Positions 1 to 11,597 of a stretch of 64,000 nt of DNA are shown piece after piece. Below the pieces are notes generated by a model. That model was not told the DNA's origin. It did no database searches and saw nothing but the letters and a program-made list of their open reading frames with translations. Where the stretch lies: the NCBI RefSeq assembly GCF_004114375.1, contig NZ_CP034692.1, positions 2,046,001-2,110,000 on the forward strand, given 5' to 3'. A program made the position numbers and the translations under genes. Numbering within the stretch: position 1 is the stretch's first letter; the number at the start of each line of letters is the position of its first letter. Source of the DNA: Halorubrum sp. BOL3-1 (GTDB lineage: Archaea > Halobacteriota > Halobacteria > Halobacteriales > Haloferacaceae).

Positions 1-1
1 C

Positions 2-1657
2 CCGAGCGTCCTCGTCGAGGGCGTGAACCTGATGTGGGTCGCGGTGGTCTGTTTCCTGATCTTCTTCATGCACGCCGGCTTCGCGATGCTCGAAGCGGGG
101 CAGGTGCGCGCGAAGAACGTCGCCAACCAGCTCACCAAGAATCTGCTGACGTGGAGCGTCGGCATCCTGATCTACTTCCTCGTCGGCTTCGGCGTCGAGG
201 GACTCTCCACCGGCGGCGGCTTCTCGGCGGCCTCCGCTCTTGCCGACGGCGGCTGGGTCGACAGCTGGCTGTTCGGGGCCGTCTTCGCGATGACCGCCGC
301 GACGATCGTCTCCGGCGCTGTCGCCGGTCGCGCGAAGCTCCGCGCGTACGTGGCGTACACGATCGCCATCTCCGCGGTCATCTACCCGGTCGTCGCGGGG
401 ATCACCTGGGGCGGCGGCTTCCTCGGTGGAAGCGGCCTCGGCTTCACCGACTTCGCGGGCGGCATGATCGTCCACGGGATGGGTGGCATCGCGGGTCTCA
501 CTGCGGCGTACGTGCTCGGTCCGCGGATGGACCGCTACGCCGAGGACGGCTCCTCGAACGTCATCCCCGGTCACTCGATGACGTTCGCGGTGCTCGGCAC
601 GCTCATCCTGGCGTTCGGCTGGTACGGCTTCAACGTCGGCACGACCGCGACGGTGTTCGCGGTCGACGGCGGCGAACTCGTACTTGACGGCTACGCTTCC
701 GTCGGACGCGTCGCACTCGGGACGACGCTCGGTATGGCCGCCGGCGGCGTGGGCGCCGCCGCGGCCTCGCTGGCGCTCTCGAAGAAGGTCGACACGCTGT
801 ACGTCGCGAACGGGCTGCTCGCCGGGCTGGTCGGCGTGACCGGAATCGCGAACCTCGCCACGTGGTGGGGCGCGGTCGCGGTCGGCCTCCTCTGCGGTCT
901 CCAGCTCCCGCTGGTCTTCGAGTTCGTCTCGGACACTATGAAGATCGACGACGTCTGCGCGGTGTTCCCGGTCCACGGGTCCGCCGGAGTCCTCGGCGTG
1001 CTCGCGCTGCCGTTCGTCAGCATCAACGGCTTCTCGGTCGACCTACTCGTCTCGCAGGTGATCGGCGTGGTCGTCATCGGCGCGTGGACCGTCGTCGCGA
1101 CCGCGGTCGTCTTCGGCGCGTTCAAGGCTGCCGGACAGGCCCGCGTCACCCCCGAACACGAACGCGACGGGCTCGACGTCAGCGAGCACGGCGTCGAGAC
1201 GTACCCCGAGTTCGGCCGCGCGAACGTGGCGACCGACGGCGGCTCGTCGGTCGTCGACACGACCGACACGACCGACGACTCGCCGCGCGCCGACGGCGGC
1301 GAGGAAACGGGCGCAGAGATCAAGATGGTCACCGCGGTCGTCCGCCCCGACAAGCTCGGGGCCATCAAGCAGGCGCTCGCGGAGGTCAACGCGCCCTCGC
1401 TCACGGTGACGAACGTCTCCGGCCGCGGCAGCCAGCCCGCGAAGAAGGGCCAGTGGCGCGGCGAGGAGTTCACCGTCGACCTCCACCAGAAGGTGAAGGT
1501 CGAGGTCGTCGTCGCCGACATCCCGGCCGACGAGGTCGCGGAGGCCATCGCCGACGCCGCCGAGACCGGCGAACCGGGCGACGGCAAGGTGTTCGTCCTC
1601 CCGGTCGAGGACGCGCTTCAGGTCCGCACGGGCGCGACCGGTCCGGAGGCGGTGTAG
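2..1657 (+). CDS. Ammonium transporter (Amt) fused to a C-terminal PII domain, 5'-truncated by window edge
   Basis: Membrane channel for ammonium uptake with its own nitrogen-sensing domain. The reading frame is open to the window edge upstream of the internal GTG at 23, so the true start lies outside. Residues to about 395 form a multi-TM Amt domain ([10 protein letters not shown] near the N-terminus, [18 protein letters not shown]). A low-complexity acidic linker with Thr-Asp repeats follows, and the last ~105 residues are a PII/GlnK-like domain ([18 protein letters not shown], then the [18 protein letters not shown] signature). At the T-loop position where bacterial PII carries the uridylylated Tyr (RGxEYxVD) this protein has RGEEFTVD, so that Tyr is Phe. 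PII proteins normally act in trans on Amt; here the regulator is covalently attached. Confidence 0.93.
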   Translation, partial: PSVLVEGVNLMWVAVVCFLIFFMHAGFAMLEAGQVRAKNVANQLTKNLLTWSVGILIYFLVGFGVEGLSTGGGFSAASALADGGWVDSWLFGAVFAMTAATIVSGAVAGRAKLRAYVAYTIAISAVIYPVVAGITWGGGFLGGSGLGFTDFAGGMIVHGMGGIAGLTAAYVLGPRMDRYAEDGSSNVIPGHSMTFAVLGTLILAFGWYGFNVGTTATVFAVDGGELVLDGYASVGRVALGTTLGMAAGGVGAAAASLALSKKVDTLYVANGLLAGLVGVTGIANLATWWGAVAVGLLCGLQLPLVFEFVSDTMKIDDVCAVFPVHGSAGVLGVLALPFVSINGFSVDLLVSQVIGVVVIGAWTVVATAVVFGAFKAAGQARVTPEHERDGLDVSEHGVETYPEFGRANVATDGGSSVVDTTDTTDDSPRADGGEETGAEIKMVTAVVRPDKLGAIKQALAEVNAPSLTVTNVSGRGSQPAKKGQWRGEEFTVDLHQKVKVEVVVADIPADEVAEAIADAAETGEPGDGKVFVLPVEDALQVRTGATGPEAV

Positions 1658-1755
1658 GCGCGTAGCGCGCGAACCGATAGTCACCGTTTTTCTCGAATCG
1701 GCCGCGCGCGGTCGGTTCGGCAACTACTTTCAGCCCGCCGGCCCAACTATCGCGC

Positions 1756-3093
1756 ATGAACCACGAGCGCTCGCGCGGGCTGTACGACCGCGCGCTGTCG
1801 GTCATGCCGGGCGGCGTCAACTCCTCGGTCCGGGCGACGATGCCGCACCCGTTCTTCGTCGAGCGCGGCGACGGCGGCCACGTGATCGACGCCGACGGCA
1901 ACCGGTATATCGACTGGGTGATGGGGTACGGACCCCTGCTGTACGGCCACGACCTCCCGGACCCGGTCGAGGCGGCGGTCCGGTCGCACGTCGCGGAGGG
2001 ACCGATGTACGGCGCTCCCACGGAGATAGAGGTCGAACACGCCGAGTTCGTGGCGCGACACGTCCCGAGCGTGGAGTCGATCCGGTTCGTCAACTCCGGC
2101 ACGGAGGCGACCGTCTCGGCGGTGCGACTGGCGCGCGGCCACACCGACCGCGACAAGATCGTCGTGATGCGGGGAGGGTATCACGGCGCACAGGAGTCAA
2201 CGCTGGTGGAGGGCTCGCCCGACGACCCCAGTCCCTCGACGAAGGGGATCCCGACGGAGTTCGCGGAACACACCCTTCCGATCCCCTTTAACGACCCGCA
2301 GGCGGCGAAGGAGGTGTTCGCGGAGCACGGCGACGAGATCGCGGCGGTCCTCGTCGAGCCGATCCTCGCCAACACGGGGATCGTGACTCCCGTCGACGGC
2401 TACCACGAGACGCTTCGGGACCTCTGTGACGACAACGGCGCCCTCCTGGTCTTCGACGAGGTGATCACGGGGTTCCGCGTCGGCGGGCTGGGCTGTGCGC
2501 AGTCGAAGTTCGGCGTCACGCCCGACGTGACGACGTTCGGCAAGATCATCGGCGGCGGCTTCCCGGTCGGCGCGATCGGCGGGAAGGCGGAGATCGTCGA
2601 GGGATTCACGCCCGCGGGCGACGTGTTCCAGTCGGGGACGTTCTCCGGCCATCCGGTGACGATGGCGGCCGGGAAGGCCACGTTGGAGTACGCCGCCGAG
2701 AACGACGTGTACGAGCACGTCAACCGGCTCGGACGGAAGCTTCGCGAAGGGATCGCGGAGATCTGCGCCGAGCGCGCGCCGGAGTACACCGTCGTCGGCA
2801 CCGACTCGATGTTCAAGACGGTGTTCACCCGCGAGGCCCCCGACGACGTCGACGCCTGCTGTGCGGGCGGCTGTCGGCAGGATCCCGACTGCGCGCGCTA
2901 CGACAGCTGTCCGAAGACGGGCGCCGACGTCGCCGCGACCGCGACCGACCGCTGGGAGCGCGTGTTCTGGCAGGAGATGAAAGACCGCGGCGTGTTCCTC
3001 ACGGCGAACCAGTTCGAGTGTCAGTTCACCTCCTACGCCCACACCGAGGAGGACATCGAGCGGACGCTGGCGGCGTACCGCGAGGCGATCTGA
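1756..3093 (+). CDS. hemL: Glutamate-1-semialdehyde 2,1-aminomutase
   Basis: Cytosolic PLP enzyme that converts glutamate-1-semialdehyde to 5-aminolevulinate, the committed precursor of haem, sirohaem and cobamide. At 445 residues it matches the family. The N-terminus ([15 protein letters not shown]) is typical and the PLP lysine lies in [12 protein letters not shown] at K263. An odd feature is a cysteine-rich segment near the C-terminus with C368, C369, C373, C379 and C385, absent from the bacterial enzymes I know. ATG 1756 is the first start before the conserved N-terminus. The gene stands alone between the Amt gene and a small membrane protein. Confidence 0.95.
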   Translation: MNHERSRGLYDRALSVMPGGVNSSVRATMPHPFFVERGDGGHVIDADGNRYIDWVMGYGPLLYGHDLPDPVEAAVRSHVAEGPMYGAPTEIEVEHAEFVARHVPSVESIRFVNSGTEATVSAVRLARGHTDRDKIVVMRGGYHGAQESTLVEGSPDDPSPSTKGIPTEFAEHTLPIPFNDPQAAKEVFAEHGDEIAAVLVEPILANTGIVTPVDGYHETLRDLCDDNGALLVFDEVITGFRVGGLGCAQSKFGVTPDVTTFGKIIGGGFPVGAIGGKAEIVEGFTPAGDVFQSGTFSGHPVTMAAGKATLEYAAENDVYEHVNRLGRKLREGIAEICAERAPEYTVVGTDSMFKTVFTREAPDDVDACCAGGCRQDPDCARYDSCPKTGADVAATATDRWERVFWQEMKDRGVFLTANQFECQFTSYAHTEEDIERTLAAYREAI

Positions 3094-3238
3094 CGCGAGG
3101 GGGCCGAACGGAAACGGCGGGCGAAGGCCCGCGAGTGCCCGACGGGCGCGAGTCAGCGTGTCCGGACGGCCGACTTTCTCCGTACGTCTCCTCGTGGCTA
3201 CCGGAACGTTCAACCGGACGGGGTCTCGAGCGGCTTCC

Positions 3239-3484
3239 ATGCCGGCCGTCACCCCGCTCGCAGTCCTCCTCGGTGCGGTCCAGCTCGTCGTCGGCCACCG
3301 GGTCTCGCGGTCGGTCTCCGGCCCGTCGGGGATCGCCCGCGCGCTCGTCGCGCTCGCCGTCGCGGCGCTCGGCGTCGTCGCGCTGCTCGGGTTCGGCGTC
3401 GTCGGTATGGTCTTGTTCGATCTGCTCGCGCTCGTCGTCGTCGCGTTCGGCCGACCGTCCGATCACGCTCCGACGACCGGCTAA
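3239..3484 (+). CDS. Small two-TM membrane protein, unknown function
   Basis: An 81-residue hydrophobic protein with helices at roughly residues 3-20 and 33-68 separated by a short Arg/Ser loop. I do not recognise a family. The frame stays open upstream to 3158, but ATG 3239 directly precedes the hydrophobic segment and is the most sensible start. It lies between hemL and the end of the convergent uvrA gene. Its codon use (strong G/C third positions) fits its neighbours, which supports it being real. Confidence 0.55.
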   Translation: MPAVTPLAVLLGAVQLVVGHRVSRSVSGPSGIARALVALAVAALGVVALLGFGVVGMVLFDLLALVVVAFGRPSDHAPTTG

Positions 3485-3518
3485 GAACGCTCCGCGACCG
3501 ACGCCGTCGAACGCCGCC

Positions 3519-6470
<2,952 letters not shown>

Positions 6471-6544
6471 TTCACTCCACCGTTGCGGGCGCGCGCGGGA
6501 ATACTCGTCGGTCCCGGCGGTCAGAATCCCCGGGAGACGGCGCG

Positions 6545-8782
6545 TCAGCGCCCGACGAACTCCGCGGGCGACGAGAGGTCCCGCCGGCCCCCGAAGGTGA
6601 CCAGGTACAGGACGGCGATACCGACGCCGTACGCCGCCATCAGCGGGATCGTCGCGAGGAACATCGTGATCACGTCGGCGGGGGTGAACACCGCCGCGAT
6701 CACCATGATACCGATCGTCGCCTCGCGCCAGCGCTCGCGGAGCGCGCGGTACGGGACGCCGGCCTTGTTCATGAGGACCATCGCGATCGGGATGTCGGCG
6801 AGGAAGCCGATCCCGAGCGTGGTGTAGATGACGAGCCAGAGGAAGTCGCTCACCTGGTAGGTGATGATCATGTCGGCGAGGCGCGCGTCGGTGACGAGCC
6901 AGCCGATGAGTCCCGGCGCGACGTACGCGTAGCCGAGCGCGAAGCCGCCGATCATCCCGGCGCCGAGCGCGCCCGCCCACAGGTACACCTGGCGGATCCG
7001 CCCGGCGACGAAGCCGCGCTCGCGGAGCGCGGGCCACGCGTAGTAGAGGACGACGGGGAACGCGGCGAAGATCCCGAGTACCACCGAGAACTTCACCATG
7101 AACACCAGCGCCTCAACCGGGTGGAGCGTGATGATGTTGATCCCGCCCTCGACCTCCGCGGGCACGCGCCGTTCGAGGTCACCCCGGACCGTACCGAGAC
7201 CGCCGAGGTACAGCCACATGAACGCGGCCGTCATCACGGCGGCGAAGACGGCGACGATCCGGAACGACCGCGTGCGCAGCGAGTCGAAGATGAACTTGAG
7301 GTCCGTGTAGTAGCCGCCGATGTCGTCTTCGGCCGCCTCTCCCTCGCCGTCGGTGAGTTCGGTCAGGAACGTCGAACCCGCTCGGGACCCGCGATTCCGG
7401 ACGGACCCCATCAGTCCGCTGCCGCCGGTGTCGTCCGTGCCGCCGTCGCTCGCGTCGCCCCCCGCAGCGTCTCCGCCTTCGCCGTCACCCTCCGCGGCCT
7501 CTCCGTCGGTCACCTCGTCGAATCGGTCGAGGATCGCCTGCGCCTTCTCCGGGCGGTCGTCGTCCATCGCGGCCTGCGCGAGCGCGAGCGACTCCGACTC
7601 CTCCATCTCCGCGAAGGCGTCCGCGGGGGCCGCCCGCACGCCCGCGGCGTCGAGTTCGCTCACGTCGATCGCCGTCGGGTCGCCGTACCGGCGGCCCGCG
7701 CTCGCGGTGTCGAGGTCGGTGTACACCGCCCACAGCGTCGCGACGACGGCGAACGCGACGGCCCACGCGACGGCGTAGACCGCGAGGGCCGTCGCGGGGT
7801 CGACGCCGAGTCCCGCGCCGGGTTCGAGGAAGCGCCAGTCGCTGTCGACCCGGGGGTACCGCAGGAGACCGTTGACGGCCGCGCGGCCGCCGTACTCGTA
7901 GAACCCGTACGCGAGCGCGCCGCCGAGGACGGTCACGCCGCCGACGACGTTCCAGTGGTTCCGGACCGCGCCCGGCACGTCGATCCGGTCGGAGCTCCGC
8001 TTGGCCGTGACGACGAGCTTCGCGAGGTAGAGGCTGAACCCGTACAGCGCGGTCAGCGGGAACGCCCACAGCAGCTGGGTGAACGGGTCGGGCGGTGAGA
8101 AGAACGCGCCGAAGACGAAGATCGCGAGGACCGCGTAGCGCCACTTGTCGCGGAACGTCTCGTACTGGACGATCTCGGCGTACGACAGCCCGGTGACGAG
8201 GAGGGGCATCTGTCCCGCGAGACCGAAGGAAAGCGAGAGGAAGACGATGAACTCCGTCCACATCACGATCCCGTAGGTGGGCTGAATGTCGGCCTCCAGC
8301 CCGAACTCCGCGAGGAAGCCGAACATCAGCGGGAAGAACGCGAAGACGCCGTAGGCGACGCCGGCGCTGAACAGCCCGGCACCGAGCAGCGCGACCCCCG
8401 CGAGCTTCCAGCGCGCGATCGGTGACTGCGGCCACATTCCCCGGGCGCGGAGTTCGTCGCGGGTGACGTAGATCAGCGGCGGAATCGCGGTGATCACGCC
8501 CACGACCAGCCCGATCTTCGCCTGGAGGAGGATCACTTCGAACGGCGTCGTCGCGATGATGTCCGCCTCCGCGGCGACCGCGGGACTCATCTTCGACTCC
8601 GTCACGTCTCGGAGCCAGTCCCAGATGTAGACGCGCAGCGCCCAGAACGTCAGGAGGAAGCCGAACAGGAAGACGACAAACACCTTCTGGAGGTCCTTCT
8701 GTATCGACCGGAGGAACGCCTTCGCCGTCTCGCGCCCCTCCGCGATCGACCGCTGAGTGTCATCGTCGAGGGCGCTCGCCAT
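6545..8782 (-). CDS. tatCt: Twin-arginine translocase TatCt (two fused TatC domains)
   Basis: Membrane receptor of the Tat pathway, which exports folded proteins; haloarchaea send most secreted proteins this way. The 745-residue protein starts at ATG 8782 (MASALDDD). A first TatC domain spans about residues 20-275 and is followed by extra TM helices to ~370. An acidic, Gly/Asp/Ser-rich linker covers about 385-485, and a second TatC domain spans about 490-725. This double architecture is known for haloarchaeal TatCt. It is divergently transcribed from tatCo across a 99-bp gap. No TatA gene is visible in the window. Confidence 0.93.
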   Translation of the reverse strand: MASALDDDTQRSIAEGRETAKAFLRSIQKDLQKVFVVFLFGFLLTFWALRVYIWDWLRDVTESKMSPAVAAEADIIATTPFEVILLQAKIGLVVGVITAIPPLIYVTRDELRARGMWPQSPIARWKLAGVALLGAGLFSAGVAYGVFAFFPLMFGFLAEFGLEADIQPTYGIVMWTEFIVFLSLSFGLAGQMPLLVTGLSYAEIVQYETFRDKWRYAVLAIFVFGAFFSPPDPFTQLLWAFPLTALYGFSLYLAKLVVTAKRSSDRIDVPGAVRNHWNVVGGVTVLGGALAYGFYEYGGRAAVNGLLRYPRVDSDWRFLEPGAGLGVDPATALAVYAVAWAVAFAVVATLWAVYTDLDTASAGRRYGDPTAIDVSELDAAGVRAAPADAFAEMEESESLALAQAAMDDDRPEKAQAILDRFDEVTDGEAAEGDGEGGDAAGGDASDGGTDDTGGSGLMGSVRNRGSRAGSTFLTELTDGEGEAAEDDIGGYYTDLKFIFDSLRTRSFRIVAVFAAVMTAAFMWLYLGGLGTVRGDLERRVPAEVEGGINIITLHPVEALVFMVKFSVVLGIFAAFPVVLYYAWPALRERGFVAGRIRQVYLWAGALGAGMIGGFALGYAYVAPGLIGWLVTDARLADMIITYQVSDFLWLVIYTTLGIGFLADIPIAMVLMNKAGVPYRALRERWREATIGIMVIAAVFTPADVITMFLATIPLMAAYGVGIAVLYLVTFGGRRDLSSPAEFVGR

Positions 8783-8804
8783 ACGGAGGGCGAAGGCCGT
8801 CGCC

Positions 8805-8857
8805 GTTATCAACCTTTTCGACCGCGCGCGGCGTCGCCATCCGAAAAGGTTGATAAC
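8805..8857. promoter_or_regulatory. Perfect 16-bp palindromic divergent promoter between tatCt and tatCo
   Basis: GTTATCAACCTTTTCG at 8805-8820 is repeated as its exact reverse complement CGAAAAGGTTGATAAC at 8842-8857, with a 21-bp GC-rich centre. Each arm ends 22-24 bp from the start codon on its side. Read toward its own gene, each arm resembles a haloarchaeal core promoter, with a BRE-like CGAAAA followed by a TATA-like TTGATA. That spacing would give near-leaderless transcripts. The perfect symmetry could equally be a regulator binding site. Confidence 0.7.
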
Positions 8858-8881
8858 CGCCCGGTCGCGTAGGGCAACTGA

Positions 8882-10087
8882 ATGGACGACTCGGACCGCT
8901 CGCGCGACGACGACTCGGCCGCCGCCGACGGGTCGACCGACGAGGTCGCCCCCGACGGCGACGACGCCGAGGGGCGGTCGCCGGACGCGGACGCGGCCGA
9001 CCCCGAGACCCCGGACGAGGACGGGTCGGACGGCGACACCTTCGAGTCCGAGGTGACCCCGGAGGTCACTCCTCAGGTCGGGGTCGACGAGGACGAGTCG
9101 GCGGGCGACGATCCACTCGATCCGGACGAGGTTGTCGAGGCGGAGGACGCGGCTCGGGCGGAGTCCGTCGACGGCGATGACGCGGCGGACGGCGGCGACG
9201 GAGAGACCACGACTGCCACCGACGAAACCGCCGCCGCAGGAGCCGTTGACGACGGCGCTGCCGCGGCCGAGCCCACCGAGAGCCTCGGTGATGGCGGCAC
9301 GCCGGCGACATCGGCGGACGCGGCCGCGGTCGTCGACGACGAGGACGAGCCGTTCGAGGGCATCGAGGGTCCCGAGACGGACGAGGAGATGCCGCTTGCC
9401 GCCCACATCGAGGAGATGATGCGCCGGCTCGCGGTCGTGTTCCTCATCGGCGGGCTGGCGACGCTCGTCGTCGTCACCGAGTCGACGGAGCTCATCAACT
9501 ACTTCTGGAGCTACCACATCCCGGCGCCGCTGGAGAACCGGCCGCGGCTATACGGACCGCTGGAACTCCCGCTCACCCGGCTGAAGGTGGCCGGACTCGC
9601 GGGCGTCGTGGTCGGGCTTCCGGCGTTCGTCTACGAGACGTACCGGTTCATGCGCCCCGGACTCTACCAGACGGAGCGGCGCTACTACCTCGCGGCGGTG
9701 CCGACCAGTCTGGTCCTCGGCGGGGTCGGGATGACGTTCGCGCACTTCCTCGTGTTGCCCGCGATCTTCTCGTATTTCACCACCTACACCGCCGACGCGG
9801 CGACGATCGCCTTCGGACTCGCGGAGACGTTCAACCTGATCGTCATCATGCTGTCGTTCATGGCGATCGTGTTCCAGATCCCGCTGTTCATCATGCTCGC
9901 GATCATGATGAACCTCGTCACCCGGCAGTGGCTGGAGGCGAAGCGGCTGATCTTCTGGGGGTCGTTCCTCGGGATCGCCTTCCTGTTCAGCCCCGACCCG
10001 ACCGGGATGGCGCCGATCATCGTGACCCTCACGATGATCGTCCTCTTCGAGGGGACGCTCGCGGCACTGCGCTGGACCGGGAACTAG
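8882..10087 (+). CDS. tatCo: Twin-arginine translocase TatCo with long acidic N-terminal extension
   Basis: Single-domain TatC, receptor for twin-arginine signal peptides. Of 401 residues the first ~165 are a disordered, strongly acidic extension rich in Asp, Glu, Ala and Thr. The TatC core begins near MPLAAHIEEMMRRLAVVFLI and shows six hydrophobic segments, including GVGMTFAHFLVLPAIFSYF and a C-terminal FSPDPTGMAPI region. It pairs functionally with divergent tatCt. Length of the extension is unusual for the TatC family in general. ATG 8882 is placed 25 bp after the palindromic promoter arm, fitting a leaderless transcript. Confidence 0.92.
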   Translation: MDDSDRSRDDDSAAADGSTDEVAPDGDDAEGRSPDADAADPETPDEDGSDGDTFESEVTPEVTPQVGVDEDESAGDDPLDPDEVVEAEDAARAESVDGDDAADGGDGETTTATDETAAAGAVDDGAAAAEPTESLGDGGTPATSADAAAVVDDEDEPFEGIEGPETDEEMPLAAHIEEMMRRLAVVFLIGGLATLVVVTESTELINYFWSYHIPAPLENRPRLYGPLELPLTRLKVAGLAGVVVGLPAFVYETYRFMRPGLYQTERRYYLAAVPTSLVLGGVGMTFAHFLVLPAIFSYFTTYTADAATIAFGLAETFNLIVIMLSFMAIVFQIPLFIMLAIMMNLVTRQWLEAKRLIFWGSFLGIAFLFSPDPTGMAPIIVTLTMIVLFEGTLAALRWTGN

Positions 10088-10129
10088 ATCCGGACCGCGG
10101 GTCGGGGGTTTGTGCGTTTCTCGTCGCGG

Positions 10130-10393
10130 GCGAGACCGTCGGATCCCCAGCCGCTCGCGACGACGGACGGGTTGCTGCTGTGAGCACGACCGCCGAGGCC
10201 CCAGTCGCTCGATACGTCGTAGTCTCCTCCGACGCTCCGACTGAGACCGCCGAAGCCCCAGCCCCTTCGAGTCCCGCCCCGTACCGCACAGCCTCACGCC
10301 TCCCCAGCCTCGTCAGTCGCCGTCGCTTCGCTCCGGCGACCTCGCGCGGCGCTCCTCGGCCGCGATGCGGCCTCGGAGGCGCGCGCCACGGCG
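10130..10393 (-). repeat. Modular intergenic repeat, copy A (minus orientation)
   Basis: This fills the tatCo to small-ORF gap. Read on the minus strand it starts with GTGGCGCGCGC and a nested hairpin (CCGAGGCCGC / GCGGCCGAGG). A GTCGCCG / CGGCGAC hairpin around GAGCGAAGC comes next, then the conserved core at 10313-10292 (GAGGCTGGGGAGGCGTGAGG). After that come GGGCGGGACTCGAAGGGG and three degenerate tail units containing CTGGGGCTTCGGCGGTC or variants (near 10262, 10210 and 10150). Copies B, C and D in this window share the same order. The large terminal hairpin seen in C and D is absent here. Confidence 0.85.
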
Positions 10394-10395
10394 TT

Positions 10396-10410
10396 CTATT
10401 TATAAATAAA
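10396..10410. promoter_or_regulatory. TATA-like element beside repeat A
   Basis: CTATTTATAAATAAA is a strong AT-rich, nearly palindromic TATA element in otherwise GC-rich DNA. On the minus strand it lies just upstream of the start of repeat A and could drive transcription through it. On the plus strand it lies ~55 bp upstream of the small ORF at 10464. Copy B has a similar TTATAAAT just ahead of its first base. Confidence 0.5.
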
Positions 10411-10463
10411 GTCGTTGATGCGGAGTCAGGCCTATTCGGGTTTGGACGGTAGCGGGTCCCGAT

Positions 10464-10619
10464 ATGGTCCTTGGCCTGCTCCTTCCGGCAGGGATCTCGT
10501 TTGTGTTCGCCGCGGTCGCGGCGTACGTGGGCGCCCTCCGCGCGCTGGAGGTCTACTTCGATCCGACACAGGACAGCGTCTTCCTCACCGACGACCGCGA
10601 TCCGCCGCAGCGTCGCTGA
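10464..10619 (+). CDS. Small single-TM protein, unknown
   Basis: A 51-residue ORF with a single hydrophobic segment (about residues 3-26, VLGLLLPAGISFVFAAVAAY) followed by an acidic tail (YFDPTQDSVFLTDDRDPP). It has the look of a small haloarchaeal membrane protein, and codon third positions are mostly G/C as in real genes here. It converges with argF. No family is assigned. Confidence 0.5.
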   Translation: MVLGLLLPAGISFVFAAVAAYVGALRALEVYFDPTQDSVFLTDDRDPPQRR

Positions 10620-10665
10620 CTTCCGTCTCTCCTCTACTCGGCCCCGTCTACTCGCTGCTTCCGGT

Positions 10666-11565
10666 CTACTCGCCGCCAAGCAGTTCTACGAGCAGCGCGT
10701 TCTGCGCGTGCATCCGGTTTTCGGCCTGATCCCAGACCAGGGCCCGGTCGGATTCGAGCACGTCGTCGGTTATCTCCTCGCCACGATGGGCGGGCAGGCA
10801 GTGCATCACCTTCGCGTCGGTGTCGGCGAGCAGGTCGGCGTTCACCTGGAACCCGTCGAAGGCGGCCAGCTTCTCGTCGCGCTCGTCCTCCTGGCCCATC
10901 GAGATCCACACGTCGGTGTAGACGACGTCCGCGCCGTCGATCGCCGCTTCGGGGTCCGTCGTCGGGTCGACCCCGGCGCCGAACGCGGCGGCGCGGTCGA
11001 AGACGTCCGGGTCCATTCCGTAGTCGGCGGGGGTGGCGACACGTACGTCGATACCCGCCATTGCGGCGCCGACGACGAACGACTGGCCGACGTTGTTGCC
11101 GTCGCCCACCCACGCGACCGTCGCGTCCTCACCGACCGTCTCGCGGATCGTGAGGAGGTCCGCGAGCGTCTGGCAGGGGTGCGCCGCGTCGGTGAGTCCG
11201 TTGATCACGGGGCAGTCGGCGTGTTCCGCGAGCGTCTCGACGTCCTCGTGGTCGAACAGCCGCGCCATCACGCCGTCGACGTACCGACCGAGCACGCGCG
11301 CGGTGTCGCGCAGGGGTTCGCCGTGCCCGAGCTGGATGTCGTCGGGACCGAGGAACATCGCGTGGCCGCCGAGCTTCGTCATCCCCGTCTCGAAGGAGAC
11401 GCGCGTCCGGGTCGACGGCTTCTCGAAGATCATCCCGAGCGTCGCGTCCGGGAGTCGAGGGTCGGTCTCGCCCGCCTTCATCGCGGCGGCGCGGTCGAGC
11501 AGGGCGTCCAGTTCGGCGGGCGTCACGTCGTCGATGTCGAGGAAGTCGTCGGTGGCGAGTGGCAT
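10666..11565 (-). CDS. argF: Ornithine carbamoyltransferase
   Basis: Transfers the carbamoyl group to ornithine to give citrulline. At 299 residues it fits the family. The carbamoyl-phosphate motif appears as FEKPSTRTRVSFE, followed by HPCQTLADL and the C-terminal HCLPAHRGEE that binds ornithine. ATG 11565 (MPLATDDFLD) is the natural start; a longer open frame upstream overlaps lysK and is not conserved. It is the last gene of the leftward arginine operon, 32 bp after lysK. Confidence 0.97.
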   Translation of the reverse strand: MPLATDDFLDIDDVTPAELDALLDRAAAMKAGETDPRLPDATLGMIFEKPSTRTRVSFETGMTKLGGHAMFLGPDDIQLGHGEPLRDTARVLGRYVDGVMARLFDHEDVETLAEHADCPVINGLTDAAHPCQTLADLLTIRETVGEDATVAWVGDGNNVGQSFVVGAAMAGIDVRVATPADYGMDPDVFDRAAAFGAGVDPTTDPEAAIDGADVVYTDVWISMGQEDERDEKLAAFDGFQVNADLLADTDAKVMHCLPAHRGEEITDDVLESDRALVWDQAENRMHAQNALLVELLGGE

Positions 11566-11597
11566 CGTGTGGGTAGTGTGCGGTAGTCGTTCGCGCG

